Origin: Microbacterium festucae
GTDB taxonomy: Bacteria; Actinomycetota; Actinomycetes; Actinomycetales; Microbacteriaceae
Assembly (NCBI RefSeq): GCF_025421715.1
Contig: NZ_JAOEFC010000002.1
Span: forward strand, 1-64,000
Reading direction: 5' to 3'
Length of the DNA stretch: 64,000 nucleotides
Shown one piece after another: positions 16,984-24,853 of this stretch. Each line of letters opens with the position of its first letter. Position 1 is the stretch's first letter. The position numbers were made by a program, and so were the translations under genes. Under the pieces are notes generated by a model. It did not search any database. It was given only the letters and a program-made list of their open reading frames with translations, and was not told the origin of the DNA.

Positions 16984-18321
16984 ATGCCGACTTCGCAGAC
17001 CGACCTGGATCGCTGGCGCTCGCTTCCCATCAAGCAGCAGCCGCAGTGGGGCGACGCAGACGCCGTCGCGGCCGTGTCGGCCGAGATCGCCACCCTCCCG
17101 CCGCTGGTGTTCGCCGGCGAGGTCGACCTGCTGCGCGAGCGCCTCGCGCGCGCGGCATCCGGTCGGGCCTTCCTGCTGCAGGGCGGCGACTGCGCCGAGA
17201 CGTTCGCCGGTGCCACGGCCGAGCAGATCCGCAACCGCATCAAGACGGTGCTGCAGATGGCGGTCGTGCTCACCTACGGCGCCTCGATGCCGATCGTGAA
17301 GATGGGGCGCATGGCGGGGCAGTTCGCCAAGCCGCGCTCCAGCGACACCGAGACCCGCGGCGACGTCACGCTGCCGGCCTACCGCGGCGACATCGTCAAC
17401 GGCTACGACTTCACCGAGGGCTCGCGCCAGCCCGACCCGCAGCGACTGCTGAAGGGGTACCACACCGCGGCATCCACCATCAATCTCATCCGCGCGTTCA
17501 CCCAGGGTGGCTTCGCCGACCTGCGCGAGGTGCACTCGTGGAACAAGGGCTTCGCGCAGAACCCCGCCAACCAGCAGTACGAGCGGCTGGCGCAGGAGAT
17601 CGACCGCGCCATCAAGTTCATGGAGGCCGCCGGCGCCGACTTCGACGAGCTCAAGCGCGTCGAGTTCTACACCGGCCACGAGGGCCTGCTCATGGACTAC
17701 GAGCGCCCGATGACCCGCATCGATTCGCGCACCGGCACGCCCTACAACACCTCGGCGCACTTCCTGTGGATCGGGGAGCGCACCCGCGAGCTCGATGGCG
17801 CCCACGTCGACTACTTCTCGCAGATCCGCAACCCCATCGGCGTGAAGCTCGGCCCCTCGACCTCGGTCGACACCGCGCTCGAGCTCATCGACAAGCTCGA
17901 CCCCGAGCGCGAGCCCGGGCGTCTCACCTTCATCACCCGCATGGGCGCCGGCAAGATCCGCGACGCGCTGCCGCCGCTGCTGGAGGCCGTCAAGGACTCC
18001 GGCGCCACCCCGCTGTGGGTCACCGACCCCATGCACGGCAACGGCATCACCACGCCCACCGGCTACAAGACGCGTCGCTTCGACGACGTCGTCGACGAGG
18101 TGCGCGGCTTCTTCGAAGCGCACCGCGCGGTCGGCACCTTCCCCGGCGGCATCCACGTGGAGCTCACCGGCGACGACGTCACCGAATGCCTGGGCGGCTC
18201 GGAGCAGATCGACGAGGCCACCCTCGCGACCCGCTACGAGAGCCTCTGCGACCCGCGCCTGAACCACATGCAGTCGCTCGAGCTCGCCTTCCTCGTCGCC
18301 GAGGAGCTCGAGAAGCGCTGA
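16984..18321 (+). CDS. aroG: 3-deoxy-7-phosphoheptulonate synthase, class II
   Basis: 445 residues of the class II (plant/mycobacterial) DAHP synthase type. Recognisable stretches include LLQGGDCAETF (phosphoenolpyruvate site with the metal cysteine), KMGRMAGQFAKPRS, EFYTGHEGLL and the SHFLWIGERT-like SAHFLWIGERTR. It condenses phosphoenolpyruvate and erythrose 4-phosphate, the first step of the shikimate pathway. Transcribed from a leaderless promoter. Its 3' end leads into a hairpin and then the 63-bp repeat array, which separates it from the convergent kinase gene. Confidence 0.96.
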   Translation: MPTSQTDLDRWRSLPIKQQPQWGDADAVAAVSAEIATLPPLVFAGEVDLLRERLARAASGRAFLLQGGDCAETFAGATAEQIRNRIKTVLQMAVVLTYGASMPIVKMGRMAGQFAKPRSSDTETRGDVTLPAYRGDIVNGYDFTEGSRQPDPQRLLKGYHTAASTINLIRAFTQGGFADLREVHSWNKGFAQNPANQQYERLAQEIDRAIKFMEAAGADFDELKRVEFYTGHEGLLMDYERPMTRIDSRTGTPYNTSAHFLWIGERTRELDGAHVDYFSQIRNPIGVKLGPSTSVDTALELIDKLDPEREPGRLTFITRMGAGKIRDALPPLLEAVKDSGATPLWVTDPMHGNGITTPTGYKTRRFDDVVDEVRGFFEAHRAVGTFPGGIHVELTGDDVTECLGGSEQIDEATLATRYESLCDPRLNHMQSLELAFLVAEELEKR

Positions 18322-18331
18322 CCCCCGGCAT

Positions 18332-18354
18332 CCGCGGGTCGGTGTGGCCCGCGG
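18332..18354. terminator. Hairpin after aroG
   Basis: Perfect 7-bp stem CCGCGGG/CCCGCGG with a 9-nt loop starting 11 nt after the aroG stop. It could terminate aroG or be a degenerate first member of the adjoining array. Confidence 0.5.
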
Positions 18355-18372
18355 GGTGGCGGCTGGGGTGTG

Positions 18373-19239
18373 GGCTGGTGCGCGACCTGCCGGTGCCGCG
18401 TCCCACAAGTGGTGGGTGCGGTTGGCTCGGCGCGCAGGTTGCGGGACCTCCCGCGTGAGCGTGTCCCGCGATGCGCGGGTGCGCTGGGCGGAGGTCGCCG
18501 ATTGCGTGACCCGCTGAGCGACCATGTCCCGCGAACGGCGGATGCGGTGGCTCGAGCCCGCAGGTCGCGGGACCTGCCCGTAGGCGGTGTCCCGCAACTG
18601 GTGGGTGCGGACACCGTCACCCGCAGGGTGCGGGACACGTGCCGGTGGACGGCGTCCCGCAAATGGTGGATGCGATGGCTTTCAGCCGCAGGTTGCGCGA
18701 CCTCCCCGCCGACGGTGTCCCGTTATCGGTGGGTGCTGGCCGCGACCCGCAGGTTGTGAGACCTGCCGGGCGACCGTGTCCCGCGAACGGCGGATGCGGT
18801 GGCTCGAGCCCGCAGGTCGCGGGACCTGCCGGGCGACCGTGTCCCGCAGGTGGCGGGTGTCAGCGCCGCGACCTGCAGGGTGCGGGACTTGCCCGTGGGT
18901 CGGGTCCCAGAGATGGCGGGTGCGAGGGGCACGAACCCGCACCTTGCGGGACCTGCCCGATGAGCATGTCCCGTGATCGGTGGGTGCGCGCCGCCACCCG
19001 CAGGTCGCGGGACCTGCCGGGTGACCGTGTCTCACAGATGGCGGGTGCGAGCGCCTAGACCCGCAGGGTGCGGGACTTGGCAGTGGGTCGCGTCCCAGAG
19101 ATGGCGGGTGCGAGGGGCACGAACCCGCGGGTTGCGGGACCTGCCCGTCGACCGTGTCCCGCAAGTTGCGCCTGCGAGCCTCACGACCCGCAGGTTGCGG
19201 GACCTGCCCGCACACCGTGTTCCGCAAACGGCGGATGCC
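18373..19239. repeat. 63-bp-period tandem array 1 (about 14 units)
   Basis: About 14 imperfect units fill the gap between convergent aroG and the PASTA kinase gene. Taking the conserved GCAGGT start, units begin near 18434, 18560, 18623, 18688, 18749, 18812, 18875, 18939, 19000, 19063, 19127 and 19190, steps of 61-65 bp and a mean of 63.0 (one degenerate unit lies in the 126-bp step, one before 18434). Each holds GCAGGT..GGGACCTGC, then after a variable stretch GTCCCGC, then GGCGGGTGCG or similar, then 15-20 variable bases. Twelve of 14 units keep exactly 15 nt between GGGAC and GTCCC half-sites (one mismatch allowed). No gene is credible inside. Confidence 0.9.
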
Positions 19240-19315
19240 GTCGCCCACCGCGCACCGGCAGAGAGGTCGGACCCCACATACTGCCCCACATACCGCGGCG
19301 GCACCCCGCCGCGGG

Positions 19316-21256
19316 CTACAGCCCGGGGGTGAGGGTGATGGTGCTGCCCTTGGGCGCCATCGCGCCGGCCTTGGGGTTGGTGGAGCGGACGTTGTAGACG
19401 TCCCAGTACTTGAAGCCGAGCGGCAGGTCCCCGTCGTCGATGCCGGCGTTCACCTCGAAGCCGAGGGCCTCGAGTTCGCGCACGGCGCTGCGGATCGAGT
19501 CGCCGGTGACGTCGGGCACCTTCACGGGCTCCGGGCCGTCCGAAACCACGAGCGTCACGGTGTCGCCCTTGCGCAGCGGGTCGTCGCCGATGCCGGTCAC
19601 GCGGATCACGCGACCCTTGTCGACCGAGTCGCTGTACTCGCGGGTGATGTCGGTCTTCAGCTCGACGGCATCCATCGCGGCGGCAGCGTCGTCCTGCGAC
19701 TGCCCGGCGACGTCGGGCACCGGGCCGAGCGAGACCTGCAGGGCGGCGGTCGCGCCCTCGGTGACGCTGCAGCCGGCGGTGCAGTCCACCGCGTCGCCGC
19801 CGCCGAACGGCGTGACCGACACCCCGACGACCTGACCGGCGGCCAGGTCGTTGAAGAACTCGTCGGTGCCGCTGACGTCGATGCGCGACTGGGTGAGGAT
19901 CTGCGTGACATCGGATGCCGGGCGGTCCTGCAGCGCGGGAAGATCCACCGGCGCGGGGCCCTGCGACACGACGACGGTCACCGTCGTGTCTTTGTCGATG
20001 AAGTCTCCCGCGGCCGGCTCGGTGCGGATCGTGAGACCCGCGGTGACCTCGAGGCTGTAGTCGGCGCCCTCGGCCGCCACCAGCGATCGTTCGGTGAGGG
20101 CGGTCTGCGCCTCGGCGAACGACAGGTTCGTGACATCCGGCACCGACACCAGCGAGCCCGGACCCGAGCCGAACCACCACCCGGCGCCGCCGGCGAGGGC
20201 GGCGAGCACGACCACCAGCGCGATCAGCCATCCGCCCTTCGTCGCGTTGCGGCGGGCACGGCGGCGCAGCTTGGTGGCGTTGTCGACGTCTTCGGTGACG
20301 GTGGGCGCGGTGAACGCGCCGGGGAGCACCTTGGTGACCTCTCCCGAGTCGATGCCGTCATCGGCGCCCACGAGCCCCACGGGGGTCGCGCGCACCACCT
20401 GCGGGTGCACCCCGAGCTCGCGCTCGATCTCGCGCAGCCGGTCGAGCATGACGCGGGCGTCGGTGGGGCGTTCGTCGGGGGAACGCTCGGTGGCCCACAG
20501 CACGAGCTCGTCGAGCTGCTCGGGCACGCCCGGGTTCTTCGCGCTCGGGCGGGGCACCGAGTCGGTCGCGTGCTGGTACGCGATCTGCATGGGCTGCTCG
20601 CCCTTGTAGGGCTGCTCGCCGGCGAGCATCTCGTAGAGCATGATGCCGAGCGCGTAGATGTCGCTGCGGGCGTCGGCGGTGCCGCGGGTGACGAGCTCGG
20701 GCGCCAGGTAGGCGATGGTGCCCAGCAGCATCTGCCCGGTGGCGGTGTTGGCTGTCGTCGCCCGTGCCAGGCCGAAGTCGCCGATCTTGATGCGGCCGTC
20801 CTCGGCCAGCAGCACGTTCTCGGGCTTGACGTCGCGGTGCACGATGCCGGCGCGGTGCGCGGCCGCGAGGCCCGACAGCACGGCATCCATGATGGTGATC
20901 GTCTGCGGCACCGACAGGCGCCGCTGCTCGCGCAGCAGCTCGCGCAGCGTGATGCCGGGCAGGTACTCCATGACCAGGTAGGCCATCTCGCCGTCCTGGC
21001 CCTGGTCGAACACGTTCACGACGTGCGGGTCGGCCAGGCGGGCGGCGGCCCGCGCCTCTTGGATGAAGCGGCTCTGGAAGACGGTGTCGTCGGAGAGATG
21101 GCCGTGCATCACCTTGAGCGCGACGCGGCGTTCCAGCCGCAGATCGGTGGCGACGTAGACCGTCGCCATGCCGCCGCGGGCGATGCGAGCACGCACCCGG
21201 TACCGGCTGTCGACCAGACGGCCGATCAGCGGGTCGGTCTGCTGGCTCGTGCTCAC
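19316..21256 (-). CDS. pknL: Serine/threonine protein kinase with PASTA domains (PknL-type)
   Basis: 646 residues. Cytosolic kinase domain (about 18-285) with ATP lysine Lys48, catalytic His140-Arg141-Asp142 and Asp160-Phe161-Gly162, all intact. A linker follows, then one membrane helix (342-362) and an extracellular part with four PASTA repeats (about 369-646), which in relatives sense peptidoglycan precursors. I call it PknL-type because an Rv2175c-like gene, idsA and aroG flank it as in M. tuberculosis; PknB by domain layout alone is the alternative. GTG 21256 was chosen because TAGAAT lies 7 nt upstream and the kinase domain starts right after. Confidence 0.9.
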   Translation of the reverse strand: MSTSQQTDPLIGRLVDSRYRVRARIARGGMATVYVATDLRLERRVALKVMHGHLSDDTVFQSRFIQEARAAARLADPHVVNVFDQGQDGEMAYLVMEYLPGITLRELLREQRRLSVPQTITIMDAVLSGLAAAHRAGIVHRDVKPENVLLAEDGRIKIGDFGLARATTANTATGQMLLGTIAYLAPELVTRGTADARSDIYALGIMLYEMLAGEQPYKGEQPMQIAYQHATDSVPRPSAKNPGVPEQLDELVLWATERSPDERPTDARVMLDRLREIERELGVHPQVVRATPVGLVGADDGIDSGEVTKVLPGAFTAPTVTEDVDNATKLRRRARRNATKGGWLIALVVVLAALAGGAGWWFGSGPGSLVSVPDVTNLSFAEAQTALTERSLVAAEGADYSLEVTAGLTIRTEPAAGDFIDKDTTVTVVVSQGPAPVDLPALQDRPASDVTQILTQSRIDVSGTDEFFNDLAAGQVVGVSVTPFGGGDAVDCTAGCSVTEGATAALQVSLGPVPDVAGQSQDDAAAAMDAVELKTDITREYSDSVDKGRVIRVTGIGDDPLRKGDTVTLVVSDGPEPVKVPDVTGDSIRSAVRELEALGFEVNAGIDDGDLPLGFKYWDVYNVRSTNPKAGAMAPKGSTITLTPGL

Positions 21257-21263
21257 AGGGTGG

Positions 21264-21269
21264 ATTCTA
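21264..21269 (-). promoter_or_regulatory. -10 box TAGAAT of pknL (leaderless)
   Basis: TAGAAT on the minus strand, 7 nt before GTG 21256. Confidence 0.6.
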
Positions 21270-21335
21270 CGGACGCCGACCCGCGAGGCCGGTGAGCGGC
21301 GCACCCCTGCGGGCACACCTGATGGTGGATCCGGG

Positions 21336-22535
21336 TCACCCGAGGGCGGCGAGCCAGGCGTGGGCCTGGGTCTCCCATGCTCCATAACGATCCGGGAACG
21401 CCGAGACCTGCACCGCCTGAGCGGCCTCGCTGAAGCCCATCTGCTCCCAGCCGCGCACGTCGAGGAGGCCCTTCGTGCGCGCGCCGTTGGGATCGGCGGG
21501 CCCACCGAAGAACGTCGCGGCGGAGCGGTAGGGGTCCTGCACCTCGGCCGCGCTGCCCCACCCGGTGCTCGGGCGCTGCTGGAACAGGCCGAGCGAGTCG
21601 TACGTGCCCCAGTCGACATTGCGGATCCACGACTCGACCATCGCGGTGGCCAGCGCGATGGCGATGCCGCGATCGGGCACGCCGCGCTCACGCCCCACCT
21701 GGATGATGATGCGCGCGTTGGCCACCTGCTCGGCGTCGAGACCGAGCTCGGGGGCGGCGGCGGGCGCCGCGGATGCCGGGGCGGCGGCCGCCGGGAGTGA
21801 GAGCTGCTGCCCGGGGTAGATGATCGACCCGTCGTCCAGTCCGTTGGCCTGCAGCAGGGCGGCCAGCGCGACGCCGTTCTTCTGCGCGATCGACCACATG
21901 GTCTCGCCGCGGGTGACGGTGTGCGCGGCGGCGGCGGTCGGTGCCGGGGCAGCGGAGGGTGCGGCGGCGGCGGTCGGTGCCGGGGCAGCGGAGGGTGCGG
22001 CGGCGGCGGTGCGGGTCATGGCGCCGGGGAGGGTCAGGGTCTGGCCGGGGCGGATGAGCGAGCCCTCGCCGAGCCCGTTGGCGGCGCGCAGATCGGCGAC
22101 CGAGACACCGTGGGCCCGGGCGATGCCCCAGAGCGTGTCGCCCGCGGTCACCGTGTACCCGGCAGCGGCCGGCGCCGCCGGCGCGGCGGGGGCGGCGGGG
22201 GCCGCGGCGGGGGTCAGCGTGAGCACGTCGCCGGGTCGGATGACGGAGCTCCACGTCAGCGCGTTCCAGGCGAGCACGTCGGCGGTGCGCAGGCCGAACC
22301 GGGCCGCGATGCGGCTGACGGTGTCGCCGGCGCTCACCGTGTAGGAGGTTTCCGCTGCCGCGGGGCGGATCGCAGCGGGGGAGCGGTGGGCGCCGGCCGC
22401 GTCGAGGGAGCGCGGTGCCCGCTCGGTCGTGGTCTGTGACGCCTGGGCGGGAGCCGCCGTCAGGGTCAGCGCGATCGATCCGAGGATCGCGGTGGGAGCG
22501 GCGAGGGCCGCGGGCATGGTCGGTCGCTGTCGCAC
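21336..22535 (-). CDS. Secreted triple-LysM protein with lysozyme-like C-terminal domain
   Basis: 399 residues. Signal peptide to about residue 32 (QA|S), then LysM domains at 65-107, 127-169 and 205-247 for peptidoglycan binding, joined by Ala/Pro linkers. The C-terminal region (266-399) reads like a lysozyme/transglycosylase fold, with AMVESWIRN giving a candidate catalytic Glu301 and the family-typical SLGLFQQRPSTGWG. It should act on the cell wall outside the membrane. GTG 22535 has AAGGGGGA upstream. A perfect 36-bp duplication encodes a repeated AAPSAAPAPTAA linker. Placed between pknL and the Rv2175c-like gene. Confidence 0.88.
   Translation of the reverse strand: MRQRPTMPAALAAPTAILGSIALTLTAAPAQASQTTTERAPRSLDAAGAHRSPAAIRPAAAETSYTVSAGDTVSRIAARFGLRTADVLAWNALTWSSVIRPGDVLTLTPAAAPAAPAAPAAPAAAGYTVTAGDTLWGIARAHGVSVADLRAANGLGEGSLIRPGQTLTLPGAMTRTAAAAPSAAPAPTAAAAPSAAPAPTAAAAHTVTRGETMWSIAQKNGVALAALLQANGLDDGSIIYPGQQLSLPAAAAPASAAPAAAPELGLDAEQVANARIIIQVGRERGVPDRGIAIALATAMVESWIRNVDWGTYDSLGLFQQRPSTGWGSAAEVQDPYRSAATFFGGPADPNGARTKGLLDVRGWEQMGFSEAAQAVQVSAFPDRYGAWETQAHAWLAALG
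21925..21996. repeat. Perfect 36-bp tandem duplication inside the LysM gene
   Basis: 21925-21960 and 21961-21996 are identical, adding 12 residues to the linker between LysM 2 and LysM 3 without changing the frame. Confidence 0.9.
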
Positions 22536-22566
22536 GATCTTCCCCCTTCGGTGACCTCGCCAAGCT

Positions 22567-22626
22567 GTCACGGATGAATACTCGAGTCAACGGATGTGAC
22601 TGAAGTGACAGATGAGATTCCTGTCA
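22567..22626. promoter_or_regulatory. Cluster of GTGAC half-sites upstream of LysM gene
   Basis: The 159-bp divergent gap contains GTGAC at 22596-22600 and 22605-22609 (9 bp apart, direct), an inverted copy GTCAC at 22567-22571 and TGTCAT at 22622-22627. Direct GTnAC repeats are typical of the MtrA response regulator, which controls wall hydrolases in other Actinobacteria. Assignment to MtrA is tentative. Confidence 0.35.
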
Positions 22627-22694
22627 TGTTCGGGTGAGACGCCGACGGCCGGGCGGATGCGGGGCGGGAGAGATGCGGGTGGGATAGTAGAGGG

Positions 22695-23036
22695 GTGACC
22701 ACGTCGCCTCTTGCCACCGATTGGCTGACCCTGCCCGAGATCGTCGAGCGCACCGGGGAGCCCCTCGGGCGGGTGCGCCGCATGCTCGACGAGAAGCAGC
22801 TCATCGGCTCCCGCCGGGACGGCACCTTCAAGGTGCCCGCACTGTTCCTCGTCGACGACGCCCCGCTCTCGTCGCTGCGCGGCACCGTCATCGTGCTGCT
22901 GGATGCCGGTTTCACCGAGGACGAGGCGATCGACTGGCTGCTGGCCGACGAGGAGTCCATCGGCCGTGCGCCGATCGAGGCTCTGCGCGCCGGGCGCAAG
23001 AGCGAGGTCCGCCGCGTCGCCCAGACGCTCGCCTGA
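22695..23036 (+). CDS. Rv2175c-like DNA-binding protein
   Basis: 113 residues. N-terminal winged helix-turn-helix (LTLPEIVERTGEPLGRVRRM) followed by the family C-terminal part ending in RVAQTLA. In M. tuberculosis Rv2175c is phosphorylated by PknL, and phosphorylation abolishes DNA binding; the two genes are close here also, with the LysM gene between. GTG 22695 has a weak GATAGT element 6 nt upstream and no ribosome site, so it is probably leaderless. Convergent with idsA. Confidence 0.88.
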   Translation: MTTSPLATDWLTLPEIVERTGEPLGRVRRMLDEKQLIGSRRDGTFKVPALFLVDDAPLSSLRGTVIVLLDAGFTEDEAIDWLLADEESIGRAPIEALRAGRKSEVRRVAQTLA

Positions 23037-23099
23037 CGACGCCCGCGTCGCTCAGACGCTCTGACCGGCCCCGAAGTGGCGGCCGTGACGCCGCCGCGC

Positions 23100-24188
23100 C
23101 TAGAAGGTGCGCGCGGTCGCCGCGCGGGCCAGGTCGCGCAGCTCGCCCACGGCGGCATTGCCCAACGGCGCGCCGCGCAGCGCGGCATCCGCTTCGCCGG
23201 TCTGCTGCGTGATGAGCTGCTCGACGCGGTCGAGGGCGCCCGAGTCGACGATCGTCTGCTGCAGGGCGCCGATCTGCGCGTCGTCGAGGGTCGGGTCTCC
23301 GACGAGCTCGTCGAGCGCGCGGCGGGCGCCGGTGGGCAGTGCCTCGCGGGCGTACGCGATCAGCAGTGTGCGCTTGCCCTCGCGCAGGTCGTCGCCGGCG
23401 GGCTTGCCGGTCACGGCCGCGTCGCCGAACACGCCGAGCACGTCGTCGCGCAGCTGGAAGGCGATGCCGACGGGGTGGCCGAACCGGGCGAGGGCGTCGA
23501 GCTGGGCGGCATCCCCGCCCGCGAGGGCCGCGCCGATGAGGAGCGGCTGCTGCACCGAGTAGCGCGCCGACTTGTACGAGGCGACGCGCAGCGCCCGCTC
23601 GGCGTGCTCGGTGTCGGGTGCCGTGACGTAGGCCGCCTCTTCGGCGACGTCGAGGAACTGTCCGATGGTCACATCGCGTCGCATCCGGGCGTACTCGGCC
23701 CGCGCCGCCGCGGCGTGGGGGCCCCCGACGAGGCCCTCTTCGAGGAGGTCGTCGCTCCACGCCACGAGCAGGTCGCCCAAGAGCACGGCGGCCGCACGCC
23801 CGAACGGCTCGGCGGCACCCGACCAGCCCTGGGCGCGGTGGTGGGCCTCGAGCGCACGGTGGGCCGCGGGGCGGCCGCGACGGGTGTCGGAGTTGTCGAC
23901 GATGTCGTCGTGGACGAGCGCGGCGGCGTGGAACACCTCGAGCGCGGCGGCGGCGGACAGCACGTCGTCGGGGAGGGCGCCGAGGGGGCCGCGGCGCTCG
24001 GCGACGGCCCGCCAGCCGGTGAGGCAGAAGCGTGCGCGCAGACGCTTTCCGCCCACCAGAGCATCCGCCGCGGATCGGGCGAACGTCTCGGCCTCGACGC
24101 CGAGGGCGGAGGCTGCGGCCACCTGGGTCGCGGTGAACCTTTCCAGTCGCTGGGAAACGGCCTCGATCGGGTCAACGGAGCGGTGCAC
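23100..24188 (-). CDS. idsA: Polyprenyl diphosphate synthase (geranylgeranyl-type)
   Basis: 362 residues, all-trans prenyltransferase. First aspartate-rich motif DDIVDNSDTRRG and second motif RDDVLGVFGD are intact; together they bind the magnesium-diphosphate of allylic and isopentenyl substrates. It elongates to geranylgeranyl or longer diphosphates for carotenoids and menaquinone. Chain length cannot be fixed by eye. GTG 24188 follows a TAGGCT box by 6 nt. Location next to the Rv2175c-like gene matches idsA2 in mycobacteria. Confidence 0.92.
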   Translation of the reverse strand: MHRSVDPIEAVSQRLERFTATQVAAASALGVEAETFARSAADALVGGKRLRARFCLTGWRAVAERRGPLGALPDDVLSAAAALEVFHAAALVHDDIVDNSDTRRGRPAAHRALEAHHRAQGWSGAAEPFGRAAAVLLGDLLVAWSDDLLEEGLVGGPHAAAARAEYARMRRDVTIGQFLDVAEEAAYVTAPDTEHAERALRVASYKSARYSVQQPLLIGAALAGGDAAQLDALARFGHPVGIAFQLRDDVLGVFGDAAVTGKPAGDDLREGKRTLLIAYAREALPTGARRALDELVGDPTLDDAQIGALQQTIVDSGALDRVEQLITQQTGEADAALRGAPLGNAAVGELRDLARAATARTF

Positions 24189-24194
24189 GGGCCT

Positions 24195-24200
24195 AGCCTA
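24195..24200 (-). promoter_or_regulatory. -10 box TAGGCT of idsA (leaderless)
   Basis: TAGGCT on the minus strand, 6 nt before GTG 24188, back to back with the DUF3040 promoter. Confidence 0.6.
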
Positions 24201-24217
24201 GTTCTCGTCCCGGTGCG

Positions 24218-24223
24218 TACAAT
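24218..24223 (+). promoter_or_regulatory. -10 box TACAAT of the DUF3040 gene
   Basis: TACAAT, closest to consensus of all -10 boxes in the window, followed by a leader with AAAGGGGGA before ATG 24258. Confidence 0.6.
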
Positions 24224-24257
24224 TGCAAGGACTCGAGACACTCCCAAAGGGGGATGT

Positions 24258-24632
24258 ATGCCACTTTCAGAGCAGGAGCAGCGTCTGCTCGATGAGATGG
24301 AACGCCATCTCATGCGCAACGACGCCGACGTCGTCGCGCCTCGCGAGGGTCAGACCCTCAGCTATCGCAACATCGTCTACGGCGCGGTCCTCGCTCTGGT
24401 CGGCATCGGCGGGCTCATCGTGGGCGTGTCCACCTCGCTCATCGTGGTCGGCGTCATCGCCTTCCTGCTGATGGTCGCCGGTGTGCTGCTGGCGGTCACC
24501 CCCGCCAAGGGAACCCCGACCACGCCTCGTGCCGCCACCGCCGGGCAGAAGCCGCGCCCCACCGCCGGCACCGGCCAGTCGTTCATGGATCGCATGAACG
24601 ATCGCTGGGACCGCCGCAACGACGGGCACTGA
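24258..24632 (+). CDS. DUF3040 membrane protein
   Basis: 124 residues. N-terminal PLSEQEQRLLDEMERHL is the DUF3040 hallmark, followed by two membrane helices (about 41-61 and 65-83) and a basic, Thr/Pro-rich cytosolic tail. The family is Actinobacterial and usually encoded just ahead of mraZ, as here (Rv2169c position), suggesting a cell-envelope or division role that is not established. AAAGGGGGAT precedes the start. Followed by a canonical intrinsic terminator. Confidence 0.9.
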   Translation: MPLSEQEQRLLDEMERHLMRNDADVVAPREGQTLSYRNIVYGAVLALVGIGGLIVGVSTSLIVVGVIAFLLMVAGVLLAVTPAKGTPTTPRAATAGQKPRPTAGTGQSFMDRMNDRWDRRNDGH

Positions 24633-24649
24633 CCCGCACCTGGCTTCCG

Positions 24650-24682
24650 AAAAGCACCGACCTCCGGGTCGGTGCTTTTTTT
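24650..24682 (+). terminator. Intrinsic terminator after DUF3040 gene
   Basis: 13-bp stem AAAAGCACCGACC (24650-24662) with its complement (24667-24679), UCCG tetraloop, and a run of seven T, the most classical terminator in the window. It insulates the dcw cluster from upstream transcription. Confidence 0.92.
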
Positions 24683-24780
24683 GTGCCCGCGGGACGCCGC
24701 CGACGCACGGTATGCCCGGATCTGCGCGGGGCCTGTGGGGGAGGGGGAGCGCGGGGGGAGCATTCACCCAGCAAACATGT

Positions 24781-24810
24781 AGTGGAGTGGAGGGAAGTGG
24801 AGTAAAGTGG
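24781..24810 (+). promoter_or_regulatory. MraZ box and mraZ promoter
   Basis: AGTGG occurs at 24781, 24786, 24796 and 24806; the last three are spaced exactly 10 bp, the geometry of direct repeats bound by the MraZ ring protein. A TAAAGT hexamer (24803-24808) overlaps the last repeat and is a good -10, so bound MraZ would cover the promoter. Autorepression of the dcw cluster is the expected outcome. Confidence 0.75.
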
Positions 24811-24853
24811 CGCGTACCTGAGGCGGGCCGGCACGAAAGGGGGTGAGCGACCG

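Noticed and set aside
18373..19239. Array 1 as a CRISPR
   Set aside because: The units are imperfect, the varying pieces are only 15 nt and 15-20 nt long, and no cas gene is present.
18682..19248. Open frames with 21-residue repeats across array 1 (minus and plus strands)
   Set aside because: A 63-bp period keeps frames open by chance, but steps of 61-65 bp shift the frame repeatedly; no ribosome site or leaderless box precedes them, and similar frames exist on both strands.
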